A stretch of DNA of 64,000 nucleotides. Origin: Eunapius fragilis (Eukaryota > Porifera > Demospongiae > Spongillida > Spongillidae). The stretch spans positions 5,812,586 through 5,876,585 of the forward strand of contig OY811978.1 of the NCBI GenBank assembly GCA_963681505.1. The letters run 5' to 3'. This document shows, piece after piece, positions 45,747 through 57,371 of the stretch. A program made the position numbers and the translations under genes. The notes beneath the pieces were generated by a model that was given only the letters and a program-made list of their open reading frames with translations, was not told the DNA's origin and did not search any database. Position 1 is the first letter of the stretch, and the number at the start of each line of letters is the position of its first letter.

Positions 45747-48563
45747 CAGGGCCGTAACAGCCGGTCAGGCATGCGGGCAAAGCCGAACCACTTTTTGTCC
45801 GAGGTACACCTCGAGAAACGGCTAAAAACGATACAAAAAAATCTGTAAACCTGGTGTGGAGAATTATTTAATAATTATTTCGCAGGTTACCGCAAAAACG
45901 TTTTCATGGTTGTTTACATGTACATGTAATCAGTATGAACAGCTGTAATTGCGAGCCGCTACTTTTTTTGTTTCTAATTCATAACCAGTCACATTTATAA
46001 TTTATTTTATAATTATTGTAGACTGCCGTACAGTTCCAGTTGACGTTAATTTTCAATCGTCATCTGAGATTCTTCCAGACATCGGGGAAAATCCCTAATC
46101 AACCCATGAAGTTCAAATTCCCTAAACGAGGGTTTGGTACGAAGGAAATAACATTTCGCTCCTTTCAATCATAATGGTTTCAAAAGTGGTCTTGGATCCA
46201 CTACGATGAAGCTCGTGATATAGTGTTTTGTTCCATCTGTGTAAAAGCTACTCGTTCCAAGCAGTTGAAGGCAGCTAAAACCTGTGATGTGAGCTTCATT
46301 AGTCGTGGATACTGGAATTGGAAGGATGCCACTGGTGAGAAGGGAGGTTTTTGCCGCCATGAAGTCAGTGGTTGTCACACAGCTGCTGTAGAGGCCGTGG
46401 TAACTCTTCCAAAAATGACTGGTGACATTGGTGAACTGCTGTCCAGTGCCCATGTAAAGGAAAAAGCATCTAACCGTAAGAATTTTATGACTGTGGCAGA
46501 GTGTCTAAGGTTTATGGCAAGGCAAGGACTGGCAATTCATGGAGATGGTGATGAGATGGATAGCAACTTCTATCAGCTTCTATTTCTAAGAGGGATTGAT
46601 GATGTCACTATTCGTGGCCTTTTGGCAAAGAAACAGGACAAGTACACTTCTCCACAAATCCAGAACGAACTGTTACAGACAATGGCACTATCTATCATCC
46701 GAGATATTGCCTCGTCCATTAGAGATGCCAAGTACTTCACTATCATGGCTGATGAGGTGACAGATGCATCCAACAGAGAACAGGTTGTAGTATGCTTCCG
46801 CTGGGTTGGCAATAATTTTGAGCCACATGAGGATTTTGTTGGCCTTCACAAAGTTGACAAAGTCAATGCTGACATGCTTGTTGAAGATGTTGTGCTACAC
46901 ATGAACCTATATCTACACAATTGCAGAGGTCAATGTTATGACGGAGCAGCAAACATGGCCGGATCCAGAACTGGGACAGCAACTCAACTGCGTCATGTGG
47001 AGGAGCGTGCCATATTTACACAGTGCTATGGCCATGCCCTAAGCTTAGCTGTAGCTGATGTAGTCAAGCAGAGTAAAGGGATAATGGATGTGCTAGATAC
47101 AGTTGGAGAAATCAATAAGCTTTTGAAATATTCTACCAGGTGTGATAGAGCTGAAGTCATCTGTATCTCCTGGCACTGTTGGATTCAGGACACTCTGTCC
47201 TACTCGATGGACTATAAGAGCAGCTTCCCTTCAGAGTGTGATTGACAATTACGAAGTGTTCCAGGAATTCTGGGATGAAGCAAGGGACATGACATCTGAT
47301 TCTGAGAATCGTGCCCGTATCACTAGTACTGGTGTAAAGGCACAGATGGAAAAGTTTGACTTTCTGTTTGGTCTTTGTCTAGGTGAATGCATCTTGCGCC
47401 ACACTGATAATCTCAGTAAGACTTTACAATCACCATCCTTTAGTGCTGCTGATAGCCAACAATTAGCCCAGCTAACCTGCTATACTCTTGAGCGCTTCTG
47501 AAATCAGGAGTCATTTTCTTTGCTGTGGGGCAAGGTCTCTGGCATGCAAGAAAAATTGCAGATTGATCAAGCAATGCTACCAAGAAGACTCAAGGCTCCA
47601 CGATGGTTTGAGGTGGGAGATGACCAAGGGATTTTCACAGAGACTGTCCAAGACTACTTTTGGGCCGAGTATAATGTTGTTATTGATGCAGCCCTGGCAT
47701 GTATTAGACAGCGGTTCAACCAACCTGGTTACCAGACATATTGCTGTTTGGAGACTCTCCTGGCATCAGCATTGAATGGAACAGATTGCCAACAAGATTT
47801 AAACTTCATTGCTGACTTTTATGGTGATGATATTGACAAAGTGCTGCTTCAAACCCAAATGGAACTCTTCCGGTCAATTCTCTTGTCAGCTTTTCCTAAC
47901 ACTGCAAACATTGGTGTACGGGATATTGTGTAACATGTTTGCACTTTATCTCTGGGTATGCATATCAGCATCATGCAGATGAGCACCCTTGTCCGTCAGC
48001 AACAAATGCTGCCAGTGAGCGAAGTGCTTCTGCTCTGAGGAGGGTGAGGACTTACCTCAGGACCACCATGTGTGATACAAGGCTCAATAATCTTCTTGTT
48101 CTCCATGTACATAAGGATCGCTGTGATTCATTAGTGCTGGCAGATTGCCTAAAATAGTTTATGTGTGGCAGTGAACATCACCTTTCTCTATTTGACAAGT
48201 TTTGAGGCACATTCTTCTATTATTCTTGTTATAATTAAATCAAAGTGAGACATCATAAATAGGAAATATATGTATATGAGTATGTTACCAGTTGAATCTA
48301 TAATGTACCAGCATATAAAATTCCAAATAAACTAAAATTAATAAACCTACAGTGTTGTTTGGCACTTTGATTCATTAATGCAGGGGGGGGGGATGTCGAT
48401 TACCACATACCTATTTTGCTGTTGTCCTAAGCCAAAAAATGCCTCTCAGATTGGAGGAAATGCGTTAGCTTCTGCACCAGGGAACTTACAGCGCTCCTCC
48501 AGACCCCCTAGCTGTGATCCTATTACCAGCCTGACCACTTTTCAAGTGCTTCCTACGGGCCTG
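45747..48563 (+). mobile_element. Full-length hAT (hAT5/ZMYM1-like) DNA transposon, decayed
   Basis: The left end cagggccgtaacagccggtc and the right end (reverse complement caggcccgtaggaagcactt) are similar inverted termini, both followed by GGTCAGGC. Flanks aaggt and agggt agree at 4 of 5 positions, consistent with an old 5-bp target duplication. The interior holds a hAT transposase pseudogene. The total of 2.8 kb is normal for an autonomous hAT. Confidence 0.75.
46112..48157 (+). pseudogene. hAT transposase, ZMYM1/TTF-finger type, inactivated
   Basis: Starts with a TTF-like finger: FGTKEITFRSFQS, an in-frame TAA at 46172, then WFQKWSWIHYDEARDIVFCSIC. The catalytic domain follows. The first Asp is in FTIMADEVTDAS, the second in CYDGAANMAG, and the Glu in NAASERSASALRRV, the conserved dimerisation region at the C-terminus. 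Lesions are the TAA at 46172, a frameshift near 47135, a TGA at 47499 and a frameshift near 47940. The order TTF finger then hAT is that of ZMYM1/KIAA1586-like proteins and hAT5 transposons. It lies within the TIRs at 45747 and 48563. Confidence 0.88.
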
Positions 48564-48564
48564 A

Positions 48565-49365
48565 GGGTATAGGATATTGCCAGAATCTGATCTAGCCCTA
48601 TCCATACTAACCAGGTGAGCAAGTTTATGTTATCTATCAATGCAGAAACGCAAATAGGATTAGATACCATGGTAATCCTTACCGTAAACTATGAATATTA
48701 GATCACAGCAGCCAGGGGAGGAAGGTGCCATGTGGAAAAAAAAGTGTCCCGTTTCAGGTAGCGGGTCTTACCCCGGTATTAAAAACCATAAGCCCGGTTT
48801 TGTCATAATATATAAAAGTTTACAATGATTCACGTTTGAATCGCTAAACTTCCCAACGGTAAAAGATTTTACTTCCTATTTTTAACACTTCATATTACAC
48901 CACTTCTCTATGGTAAAATACATTTTGGTGTCCTTGCATTAGCTTCGTGCCAAGTGGTGCAACGTCCGATACCCCTTGGGGTTCAAACTCTCCATATCTT
49001 GCCGGCGGCAGGAAACTTCACTTCACTTCAATTTTGGTATTTATACGTAGAGGGATCCTGTACCTATTTGCACTGTTCGTAAATTTTTATTTGCATGATC
49101 CATTACGGAGATACACTTGTGCAAAGTAATTGCACATTTCTCGTTCATTTCGTGCCATTTTAATCTACCTATCTGAACGACCTGGTTCCGGGCTGCTATT
49201 CCGAGCACATGAATATACAATAACTTAATTCGCCTGCCCATGCCACGATGTACAACCGTCTTTTCGCTTCTTACAAAACGTTAGTGGTCCTCTTCTATAA
49301 CGAACAAGATTCGTTAAGCAATCGAAATGCGTGGATTCAGCTACCACTACACAACACGATGGGTA
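48565..49365. other. Intergenic region, nothing recognised
   Basis: No domain-bearing frame or structured repeat was seen between the hAT element and the satellite monomers. Confidence 0.4.
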
Positions 49366-49368
49366 TTG

Positions 49369-49475
49369 CTAAAAGTAGGAGTAGGAGTTGCTGTCAAAAG
49401 TAGGAGGAGTACTGAGGAGTTGATGTCAAAAGTAGGAGTAGGAGTACTAAGGAGTTGATGTCTAAATGTAGGTGA
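49369..49475. repeat. Three inverted monomers of the 33-bp satellite
   Basis: aaaagtaggagtaggagt and gaggagttgatgtctaaatg are reverse complements of the units at 42404-43118, 6 kb away. Confidence 0.9.
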
Positions 49476-49739
49476 TATGAAAAGAAGCATGAAGGTCTTA
49501 GAGAGTGAGCAGAATGTTATATAAACTTGACATTAGTTGGAGGCATTTCTAGGCATAAAATTGCCACCTGCTGTTCGGAAGAAAGGTAGGCCCAAAGGCC
49601 ATCCATGCATGACGCTACAGTTATTGGTCTGCCTCGGAAGGGTCACACTTTGAGAAACAAACCAAAGCCATTTATTAAGCTCTATACATCAGAGAAGGAG
49701 ATAAGTTGACTATATTCATGAAATAATTACATGCTAATT

Positions 49740-50125
49740 GGTTTTGCTGTCTGTTTAGTTATGCTGAAGTGGTTGGTAAAGATGGATGTTGTGCACTTAT
49801 CCATAGAAAATAATTGGTCCAACAAGATGAAGTTGAGGACTGTCCTGAAACAATTAGTGATGCTGTGTTGGACGAGAGTTTTGGCATCCACATCATAAGA
49901 AAATATTTCAGTTACGCTGCTTGGCAGAAAGTTATAAATATGATAAAGCAAAAACGAGCACTGAGTGTATTCTTCTGCCAGACTTGTCATCAAAATGCAG
50001 ATGAGCATCCATCCATCTGTTGTGATACATGCCTGTGCTGGTATCACCTTCATTGTGTGGCTCTGAAATCCCAACCAAAGACAAAAAACTTTAAGTTTTT
50101 GCAGATCCTGTATGGTAATCCATAA
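49740..50125 (+). pseudogene. PHD-finger fragment of a transposon-associated protein
   Basis: The frame from 49814 contains FFCQTC, SICCDTCLCWYHLHC and VALKSQPK, which together give a Cx2C...Cx2C-x4-Hx2C finger ending at 50125. The WYHLHCVxLK core resembles PHD fingers found in sponge and cnidarian transposon proteins. No associated catalytic domain is present, so it is probably a relic. It also resembles the finger at 40518-41180 in overall layout. Confidence 0.5.
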
Positions 50126-50194
50126 AGAAAAGAATGATGAATTGGGAGAGCTGCTTATTTTATCCATCACCATGCATCTTCCATTGTCACGTTC

Positions 50195-50575
50195 TGTTGT
50201 ATGGGGTGTGAGGGATCCTTGTGGAGGGCGAGGAGAGAGGGGTCATTGTGGAGGGTGGGGATGTGAGGGATCATTGTGGAGGGTGGGTGTGAGGGATCAT
50301 TGTGGAGGGTTGGGTGTGAGGGGTCATTGTGGAGGGTGGGTATGTCACCCAGTGTGCCATTTAGAGGGGCGGGGGGCACATGCCCCCCCCCCCCCCCCCC
50401 CCCCGACTTGCCCTATATTATTTTCCCCCATGGCAATTTTGAAGTAGTCTTTTTTAATTACATTGAATACAAAACTGCTGTGTCTTTTCTATTCCATTTA
50501 TAAAGTGAGGAGTAATTGTGGAGAGTGAGGGGTCATTGTGGTGGTTGGGGATGTGAGGGTCATTGTGGAGGGTGA
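50195..50575. repeat. GGATCATTGTGGAGGGTG tandem repeat split by an insertion
   Basis: Five or so units of gtgtgagggatcattgtgga at 50195-50340 and three more at 50512-50575. The ~165 bp between them holds ttagaggggcggggggcaca and a 22-nt poly-C run (50383-50404), and looks like an insertion into the array. Confidence 0.8.
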
Positions 50576-50890
50576 TACACATTTATGTCATGTGTTGATG
50601 TGCTAGTAAGTTATTTCATTGCATTGCTGATAGAGATATGCAACATTATGTGCGTATGTTGGAGTTAATCGTTTTTCAAGTCTCGATCTAAGAGCAATTG
50701 ATATACAAGATCTGCAAAAGATTGGAGAATGAGCTGCTCATCTCTAAATAAAACAAAAGTTTCCACATTTTCAGGGTTATCAGCAGATCCTTCTCTGTCA
50801 AACAAAGCAATTTCAAGCCATTACAGGAGATGAAAAATGAAATATATATGTCTTGCTATTAAAATGTGCATCACACATTTCCTTATCCAT
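50576..50890. other. AT-rich flank, nothing recognised
   Basis: Short non-coding interval before the Tigger element. Confidence 0.4.
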
Positions 50891-51156
50891 ATACAGTCTA
50901 CCCTTGATATTATCCTTATTGTATCTGTCCGGATTTGGTTTTATCCTCCTAAAATGCTGTGACAGACCTGTTACAAGCCATTTATAATCTTGTTTTTATC
51001 CGGATTTTGATACTATCCCTATCCGCTTGTTATTGTAGTTATCGGATAGTATCAAACACCACAATAGCCCACCTGATAGCATCGTATGAGGCCCATGCAA
51101 TTGTTAGCGTGAACGAAAGGCTGGCGGCGCAATCACTTCAATACACATCCTGAGAC

Positions 51157-54050
51157 ATGTCGAAACGAGTGAGGACAGAGCTTACTAACCAAGATATGTT
51201 AGAAATCGTACAATATGCTGAAAAGCAGGGGTTGAGTCATGCTGATGCTTCCCGGTGGTGGCGTGCTACGCATCCTGGCTCCACGTTAAGTGAAGATGCG
51301 ATCCGTAAATGGCGAAAACTGGGGCTACACCACTGGGAGCAGCTTGCTGCCACCAACAAAGAAAGCAAGCATAATCACCAGGGAATGTTTCCAACTCTAG
51401 AAGCCACGCTGTTTATTTGGATTAAACAGGTTTGCTGTGAAGGGCGATGCGTGCACAGTGGCGGATCCAGGGGGGGGGTCCAGGGTGTCTGGACCCCCCC
51501 CCTCGAACCTGAATATGAATATAATTAGCATATGACGTGTCGCACGTGAGATATACATTTCTACGGAGTGCACTTCGTGAAGTTGCTAAATAGCTTATTC
51601 TTATTGCTTATTCGTTGGTTAGTACTATATTTTAGTTCTGTAAATTGCGAGATACGTAGTAGGCTGGTATTTATACGTAAGGTAAATGTACTCCAAAATG
51701 CTAACCCACGGTCGTATTATAGAGCGATTCTTTCCGCAGTTATTTTGATTTGTGCTCTATTATTAGTACCCATCAAGGTTGAATGCACCTTGCTGCAAGA
51801 CCATTGCAAATTTAAAATTTAAATTATAAATTTTAACAAAGAAACTAAGCCGGCGTACAATGCAAATCTGCGACGAAACACACTAGAGCCGTTTAAATCC
51901 GCAAAACCACAATAGCCTGGAAACCAGAACGTAACGGAGTGGCACGCATTTATTGGTTATGATTGCTTCCGTTTCTAATCCCCCTACATGTACAATCTGT
52001 GGAATGTGTGCAAAAATTTTTTTCGCGCGCGAATGATATACTGTTCACTGCTTGAAGTAGGTCATCTGCCGGAGTGTGATGGTAAATTTTAAGTGGCTCA
52101 AATAGCAAAGGAAACCGCATGCATGTAACAACACAGCCATTTTAATCCATAAGACTACAATAGCCGGCAGAAATGTAACGGAGTGTCACTCATTTATTGG
52201 TGTTGATTGCCTTAGTTTCCTTAATCCCCGGCCCCCTTACATGTACAATCTGTGGAAAAATTGGAATACGTACCACAAAATTTTTCGCGCGCTTCGCGCG
52301 CGCCCCTCCACCTCATCAATTATTCATGTCGGACCCCCCCCTCGCCAATATCCTGCATCCGCCCCTGGTGCAATACGATGCGGTGAAACAAAACTTTAAT
52401 TCACTATAGATTCTGGCAAATAATGGTCACCTTACGGACGAAAAAGCACAGATTCTTCGTGATTCTGCTGGAATATCTGCAGATGAGCTGAAGCTGTCTA
52501 TAGGCTGGTTGCAGAATTTCAAGAATCCTTTTCATTTGTCCGGCTTTGAACTCCATGGTGAAGCAGCAGAAGCAGATATGGGTGGTGTCGGTTTTGCACT
52601 ACGTGTTCTTCCAGCGATTCTGAAAGAATAAACACCACAGGTAACGGAAGAATTAGTGCAGATATCGATGCTAGCTTAGCTTGGCCTATAATTGCGCAGG
52701 ATGTCTTCAACATGGATGAAACTGCTTTGTATTGGGCACGTGCGCCTAATAAAACACTGAGCACCATGCGTGTCAGTGGTCAAAAGTTGGCGAAACAGCG
52801 CATTACTTTAGCAATTTGCGCAAATGCAGATGGATCCGAAAAACTGAAACTTCTGTTCATTAACAATGCAAAAGCCCCTCGTGCTTTTCGATATATTGAA
52901 ACAGTGGAAGGAAAACGTCGTCATCTAACTTGGGACCCTACTCCTCACGTGTATTGGGAATGGAACAAGAAAGCATGGATGTACGGAGTTGTATTCCAGT
53001 CATACTTTGCGAGGTTAAATTCTCACTTCCGGTCACAGGGAAGACAGGTATCGGTAATTGCAGTCGAATTTCCATTGCATAGTGACTGTACTGTAGTTTC
53101 TGAAATCAATACAGTCAGGTTTTAATACTCTTGGACAATGCATCATCCCATGTATTTGATGGTGCAGATGCAGTGGAAATTCAAGGCCTTAAGGGTTTCA
53201 AGCTATCACACATCACTGCTCTATTTCTTCCACCCAACAATACCTCATGGGTACAACCCATGGATGCTGGCATCATTTCATGCCTCAAAGCACACTACAG
53301 ATCATATTTGTTGTCATGGTAAGTCTGCATTTATATTAGTTGCACTTTATGTAATAATCTTTGATCATTCTTAAAATACGATGATAAGCCAAATGGATGA
53401 TGATTTGCTGAAGGAAGAGGGTGAAAGGCGAGATTTTAGCAAGATCAAGCCTAGCAAGTGGTACTCTGGATAGTGGCTGCATGGGACAAGGTGACACCAG
53501 CTACCATTTCAAACTGTTGGCATCATACTCGAATCACCCCACATGAGTGGGGTACCGTGGGCACCCCAGTAGCTGCTGAATTGAATTGTGCAACAGCCCA
53601 AGGCAACCTACCTCATGTTGAGCCTCAAGAATTAGAGCTTGCAACTCTAATAACAGAATTTCATAGCCGGATCAGCACTGAAGTGCAAGTGCTTTCAGTG
53701 GCAGACTATGTTAATGCATCTGATGAGCAGCAGATTGAGGGTATGTTAACTGACTCTGATCTCATCGCACGCTACCAGCAGCTGGATGCCAACCTGTCAT
53801 ATGCTGAAACAGTTGATAACCTATTGGGAGGTGGTGAAGAAGATGTGTGCAGTGATGAAGATAAAGAAGAAGTGGAAGAGAGCAAAGTAACACTGAAGCA
53901 AGCTAAGGAGACAACTTCCCTACTTCTACGATTTTTTGAGCAAAACGAGACAATTGAACCTGAGTGGGAGGTGACAATAACAAAACTGCAAGAGCAACTT
54001 GAAAAATTAGCATTAGCGAGAGCGCAACCCAACGTACAAGTTGCCATTAC
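51157..54050 (+). pseudogene. Tigger/CENP-B-like transposase, multi-exon, lightly damaged
   Basis: Exon 1 (51157-51429) holds the N-terminal helix-turn-helix (MSKRVRTELTNQDMLEI). Exon 2 (52410-52640) completes the CENP-B-type HTH (ILANNGHLTDEKAQILRD). Exon 3 (52700-53047) starts with the first catalytic Asp (DVFNMDETALYWA). Exon 4 (53119-53318) has the second (VLILLDNASSH) and third (SWVQPMDAGII). A C-terminal part with an acidic linker (EEDVCSDEDKEE) ends near 54050. Introns 52641-52699 (59 bp) and 53048-53118 (71 bp) have GT-AG ends and preserve frame. Intron 1 would also be 71 bp without its insertion. Lesions are a TAA at 52629 where Tyr is expected, and frameshifts near 53370 and 53455. 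The catalytic triad itself is intact. Confidence 0.9.
51456..52367. mobile_element. 0.9-kb hAT5-like non-autonomous element, copy 2, inside Tigger intron 1
   Basis: The left end cagtggcggatccagggg and the right end cctgcatccgcccctg have an exact 5-bp target duplication gtgca (51451-51455; 52368-52372). It is the reverse complement of 17351-18228 along its whole length. The insertion point lies between the donor aaacag|gtttgc and the acceptor cactatag|att, so the host intron remains formally spliceable. Confidence 0.93.
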
Positions 54051-54256
54051 TAGCTATTTTAAACTAGCTATTTTAAACCGCTCTAACCATACATTGAACT
54101 GTAATGCTTGAATTATTTTATGTCCGGCAACGGGTTCATTAATTCACTATGAACTCATTACTATCCGGTACGGACAATAACGATTCAATCCGGATTTGAT
54201 TTTATCCGATTATAATAATGTGACCAAAGACCGGATAATATCAAGGGTAGACTGTA

Positions 54257-54890
54257 GCAGCTCAGATTTTGTATGATGGCCACCACCATCGGGTAACTAT
54301 TGTTTACATCAAGGGTGTGTTGCATCTTTATGACAATGTATCAAGGGGAGTCTGACTGCAATGTTATAAAGGTATCAATCACAGCACTTTTTGGAAGTAT
54401 TTCAAAAGTCAAAGTTAGGGATTCATCAAACTTGAGTTTTGAAACATCATAACCTCTTGCAGCATGGTAGGTATAAGTTACTGCAAACACACCGCAGTTC
54501 ATAGAACCTCTTTTCTGTTGCTGGATCGACGATGCATATGGACAATTGATTGTTAGTATGAGAAATCACCTTTTGAACTGCTGCAAAGCAAACCAGCTAT
54601 CTGCATGAGTCCATTCCCTCTCACAACTGAAACAGTTAATAAAAGCAAATCCAGCATTATCACATGCACTATCTGTATTGTGAAATTGATGTTATACACT
54701 TCATTCTAATGTTTCAATATTTCAAACCAAAAATGTTAGTTATACATGCACCTGTACATGATGGGAGGCATTTCAGCATGGCTAAATGGTATAATGATAA
54801 ATAATTTTTCATTTTATATATACGTGCATGTAGTGTTACTACCACCAGTTACCAAGTTCCGTTATCAGTGTCTTATAACGTCAGCCTTTC
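54257..54890. other. Intergenic region, nothing recognised
   Basis: No domain-bearing frame or structured repeat was seen. Confidence 0.4.
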
Positions 54891-54892
54891 CA

Positions 54893-55210
54893 ACCGGCCC
54901 TCGAAAGAGGGAAGCTAGGCTACCGGTACGGTGGTACCGGCTCTCTAGAAATAAATTCACTGCGAGCCTGTACCGAAGAGGGATGCTAGGCTATCGGTAC
55001 CGGCTCTCTAGAAATGGATTCATTTGAAGCCTATACCCGCGCCGGAAATTAGAGATTGGTGCTGGAGGCTACATAGATTCGTTAGAACAGCAGCTGGCAG
55101 TGAATTTATTTCTAGAGAGCACCCCTCTTTAGAGGGCCGGTACCGTGAATTTATTTCTAGCTAGAGATACCGGTAGCTAGCATTCCTCTTTCGAGGCCGG
55201 TATTTCAAGA
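54893..55210. mobile_element. Foldback repeat with CTCTAGAAATAAATTCACTG arms
   Basis: ggccctcgaaagaggga pairs with cctctttcgaggcc. ctctagaaataaattcact pairs with agtgaatttatttctagag. Internal direct copies (gctaggctaccggtac and gctaggctatcggtac) show local duplication within the left arm. It shares the CCGGTACCGG words seen near 44800. Confidence 0.8.
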
Positions 55211-55815
55211 ATCTGGCTCGGTCATAGAGAAATTTCGCATAGAGAAAATAAAGCGTATACATTGGACTAAGCCAACTACTGTATTAGTTTTCATAGCGGT
55301 TGCTATGAACACTGATTAGTTTTCGATTAGTCCTAACACCCAATGAATGTGCCTTATTTTCCGTATAATCGAGGTGATACTTTTCCGTATAATCGGTATA
55401 ATCGAGGGAGCACTGTACTGTCCGCGTCGCGTGACTTTAAGGGGGCGGATTTAGTGACGATGGTATTGCAATTCTCAGAAAAATAAACTCGCCACAATCA
55501 CTTTTATCTTTATCTAGTTACCGTGTTACAAGAAAAACTATAGGTTCAACGTAAAACTCTCCATGGATCCAACCGCGCGCTCGTGAGCTAATTGTGCTTT
55601 GTTACAAAATGGGGCCCCTTTGTTCAGTACAGATCGAGAACAATCGCCAGTTACCTATAATCCTGCATGCACTAACGTGTATAAAGCACCATGCATCCCT
55701 TCCTATAGTTCGTTTCGGTGCAGACATGCACGTGTAGTTTTGTGGCCGTACATGGATATGTTGTCTATAGGAAGCGAACTCAGCGTGCATGAGGAAAGTG
55801 CTGTCGAGTGTTATT
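55211..55815. other. Flank with a solo Tigger-like end
   Basis: The minus strand at ~55418 reads cagtgctccctcgattatac, a form typical of Tigger termini. The cgtataatcg word is repeated just inside. No partner end was found. Confidence 0.45.
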
Positions 55816-55825
55816 AAGCCACGAA

Positions 55826-57093
55826 AAAAGCGAAACGCTTTGTCTTTTGGAGAAAAACTTAGTCATTGAGCAGCTTGAGCAAGGAGGGTCTCAAAGAGAA
55901 ATTACCATAACCATGGGGGTTTCCAAAACCCAAATCCAGCAGATACACTGTTCAAGCTAGCGAACAAATACGTAACTCAGTAAAAAGCCATCCAATTTCA
56001 ATTCCATGCAATACAATTCAACAGATTCAATTCCAATACAATCCAATTCAATTCCATGCAATACAATCCAAGCTTAATAAAACTCCTAGACCTCACAATC
56101 CAGAGCTTGACCAGTCAGTTTAAGATTGGTTTTGTATATGGAAGCAGAATGTTATATCACCAATGCTTGTACTTCTCCCTGCTGAGAAAAAGGTATTGGA
56201 GGAGGTGAATCTCTGAAATAGTGTGGAGTTTTTGCAGTTCCTATGATCAAAGATGGTATTTTGAAGGAACCGGTGGCATTTGGACACAACACCAGTGTAC
56301 TTGGATAGCATGCAGCACTTGAAACTAACAATGGTTTGCACCGGTTGTGAGGATTGCGCATCTTGCGTCTTCCAGCCACTGGACCAAGGCATAATTTCAA
56401 TCTTAAAAACACAGTACAAGTACCAGCTATTGAATAAAGTAATTGAAGCTGCAGATCACTATGATGAGCTACAGGTTTTGGCCAAACAAGTAAGTGCAGG
56501 TAGAAAGAAAGGGTCTCATGCAAATATGGCAGTCCTGCCCAAGAGCTAGATGCAGTTGAAATCTTCAGAGGTTGCTGGAACCAGTTAGACCCTTTAGTAG
56601 TTGCTTCATGTTAGGCAAGAGCAAAGTGTCTTCCTTTCACTGAAACTGTAAATATATCCGCTGAAAATAGGAGTTACAAGGAAAAAATTGAAACAGAAAC
56701 GCTATAGAGAACATGTGTAAACTTTTTCAAACCTTGCATGTATGCCGCCAAGCTAGTATCTGGATGGACTTGGGCTGGGTGAAATCTTCAATGCTAATCC
56801 GACAGAACAGAGCTCAGCTGAGGATAGGACAGCTGTCTTTGCAACGTTGGGTTAACATTGAAGAGGACCCATGCAGAAATTGTGCTGCAGAAGACATTCA
56901 AGTGTTTGAAGAAATCTGTGCTGAATTTGACAATATGTTATTACAGTATATCTTCCACCATGAGAACAACCAGCAAAGCAGTAGTGATACCTCTATAATC
57001 TTGGATGAAAGTGAACCAGCTTTCGACGGAGTGAACGCTTTAGCACAAATCATAGATTCAACAATGAAATTCATTCAAAAGCCGGAAAGTTAG
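55826..57093 (+). pseudogene. Second Tigger/pogo-like transposase relic with internal deletion
   Basis: The N-terminal helix-turn-helix is visible in two frames near 55830-55940 (RNALSFGEKL, then EQLEQGGSQREITITMGVSK). The first two catalytic Asp regions are missing. The third follows at 56380 (FQPLDQGIISILKTQYKYQLL), and a C-terminal segment at 56713-57093 ends IQKPES stop. It differs in sequence from the transposase at 51157-54050, so it is a separate lineage rather than a duplicate. Several stops and shifts make it non-functional. Confidence 0.75.
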
Positions 57094-57371
57094 ACGACTC
57101 TGCATGTTCTTCTTGATCTTGCATGCGTATATACACGCTAGAGCCAGTGCAAAACTACAAGCTGCACACTGCCAACGCCGTAATGATTCTACAGTGCGCG
57201 TATACATTAATCTTATACCTGTATTATAAACTGTTTGTTTACCTGACTTTTACGTCTATGAATACATGTGTACACTGCGCGCAATAAGACCATGTACAGA
57301 TAAGACCACAATACATTTATCATCTGATTGCGTTACTGTACATGTTCATGCAATCAGCTCGATATTGCAAT
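57094..57371. other. 3' flank of the GPCR gene
   Basis: AT-rich non-coding interval downstream of the minus-strand receptor stop. TGTACATG-type palindromes are present. Confidence 0.4.

Larger units (their letters stand above)
50894..54254 (+). mobile_element. Full-length Tigger/pogo transposon with TA target duplication
   Basis: The left end CAGTCTACCCTTGATATTAT and its reverse complement at the right end (ataatatcaagggtagactg) are perfect over at least 20 bp. TA flanks both sides (50892-50893 and 54255-54256), as required for the Tc1/mariner/pogo superfamily. Subterminal words (tatccggattt) recur at both ends. Without the 0.9-kb insertion at 51456-52367 it would be ~2.45 kb, normal for Tigger. 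Confidence 0.95.

Noticed and set aside
51450..51462. CACAGTG at the hAT-like end resembling an RSS heptamer (Transib/RAG)
   Set aside because: The other end and the second copy begin CAGGGGC after the target duplication, so CA belongs to the flank. There is no nonamer, and the TIR is hAT-like.
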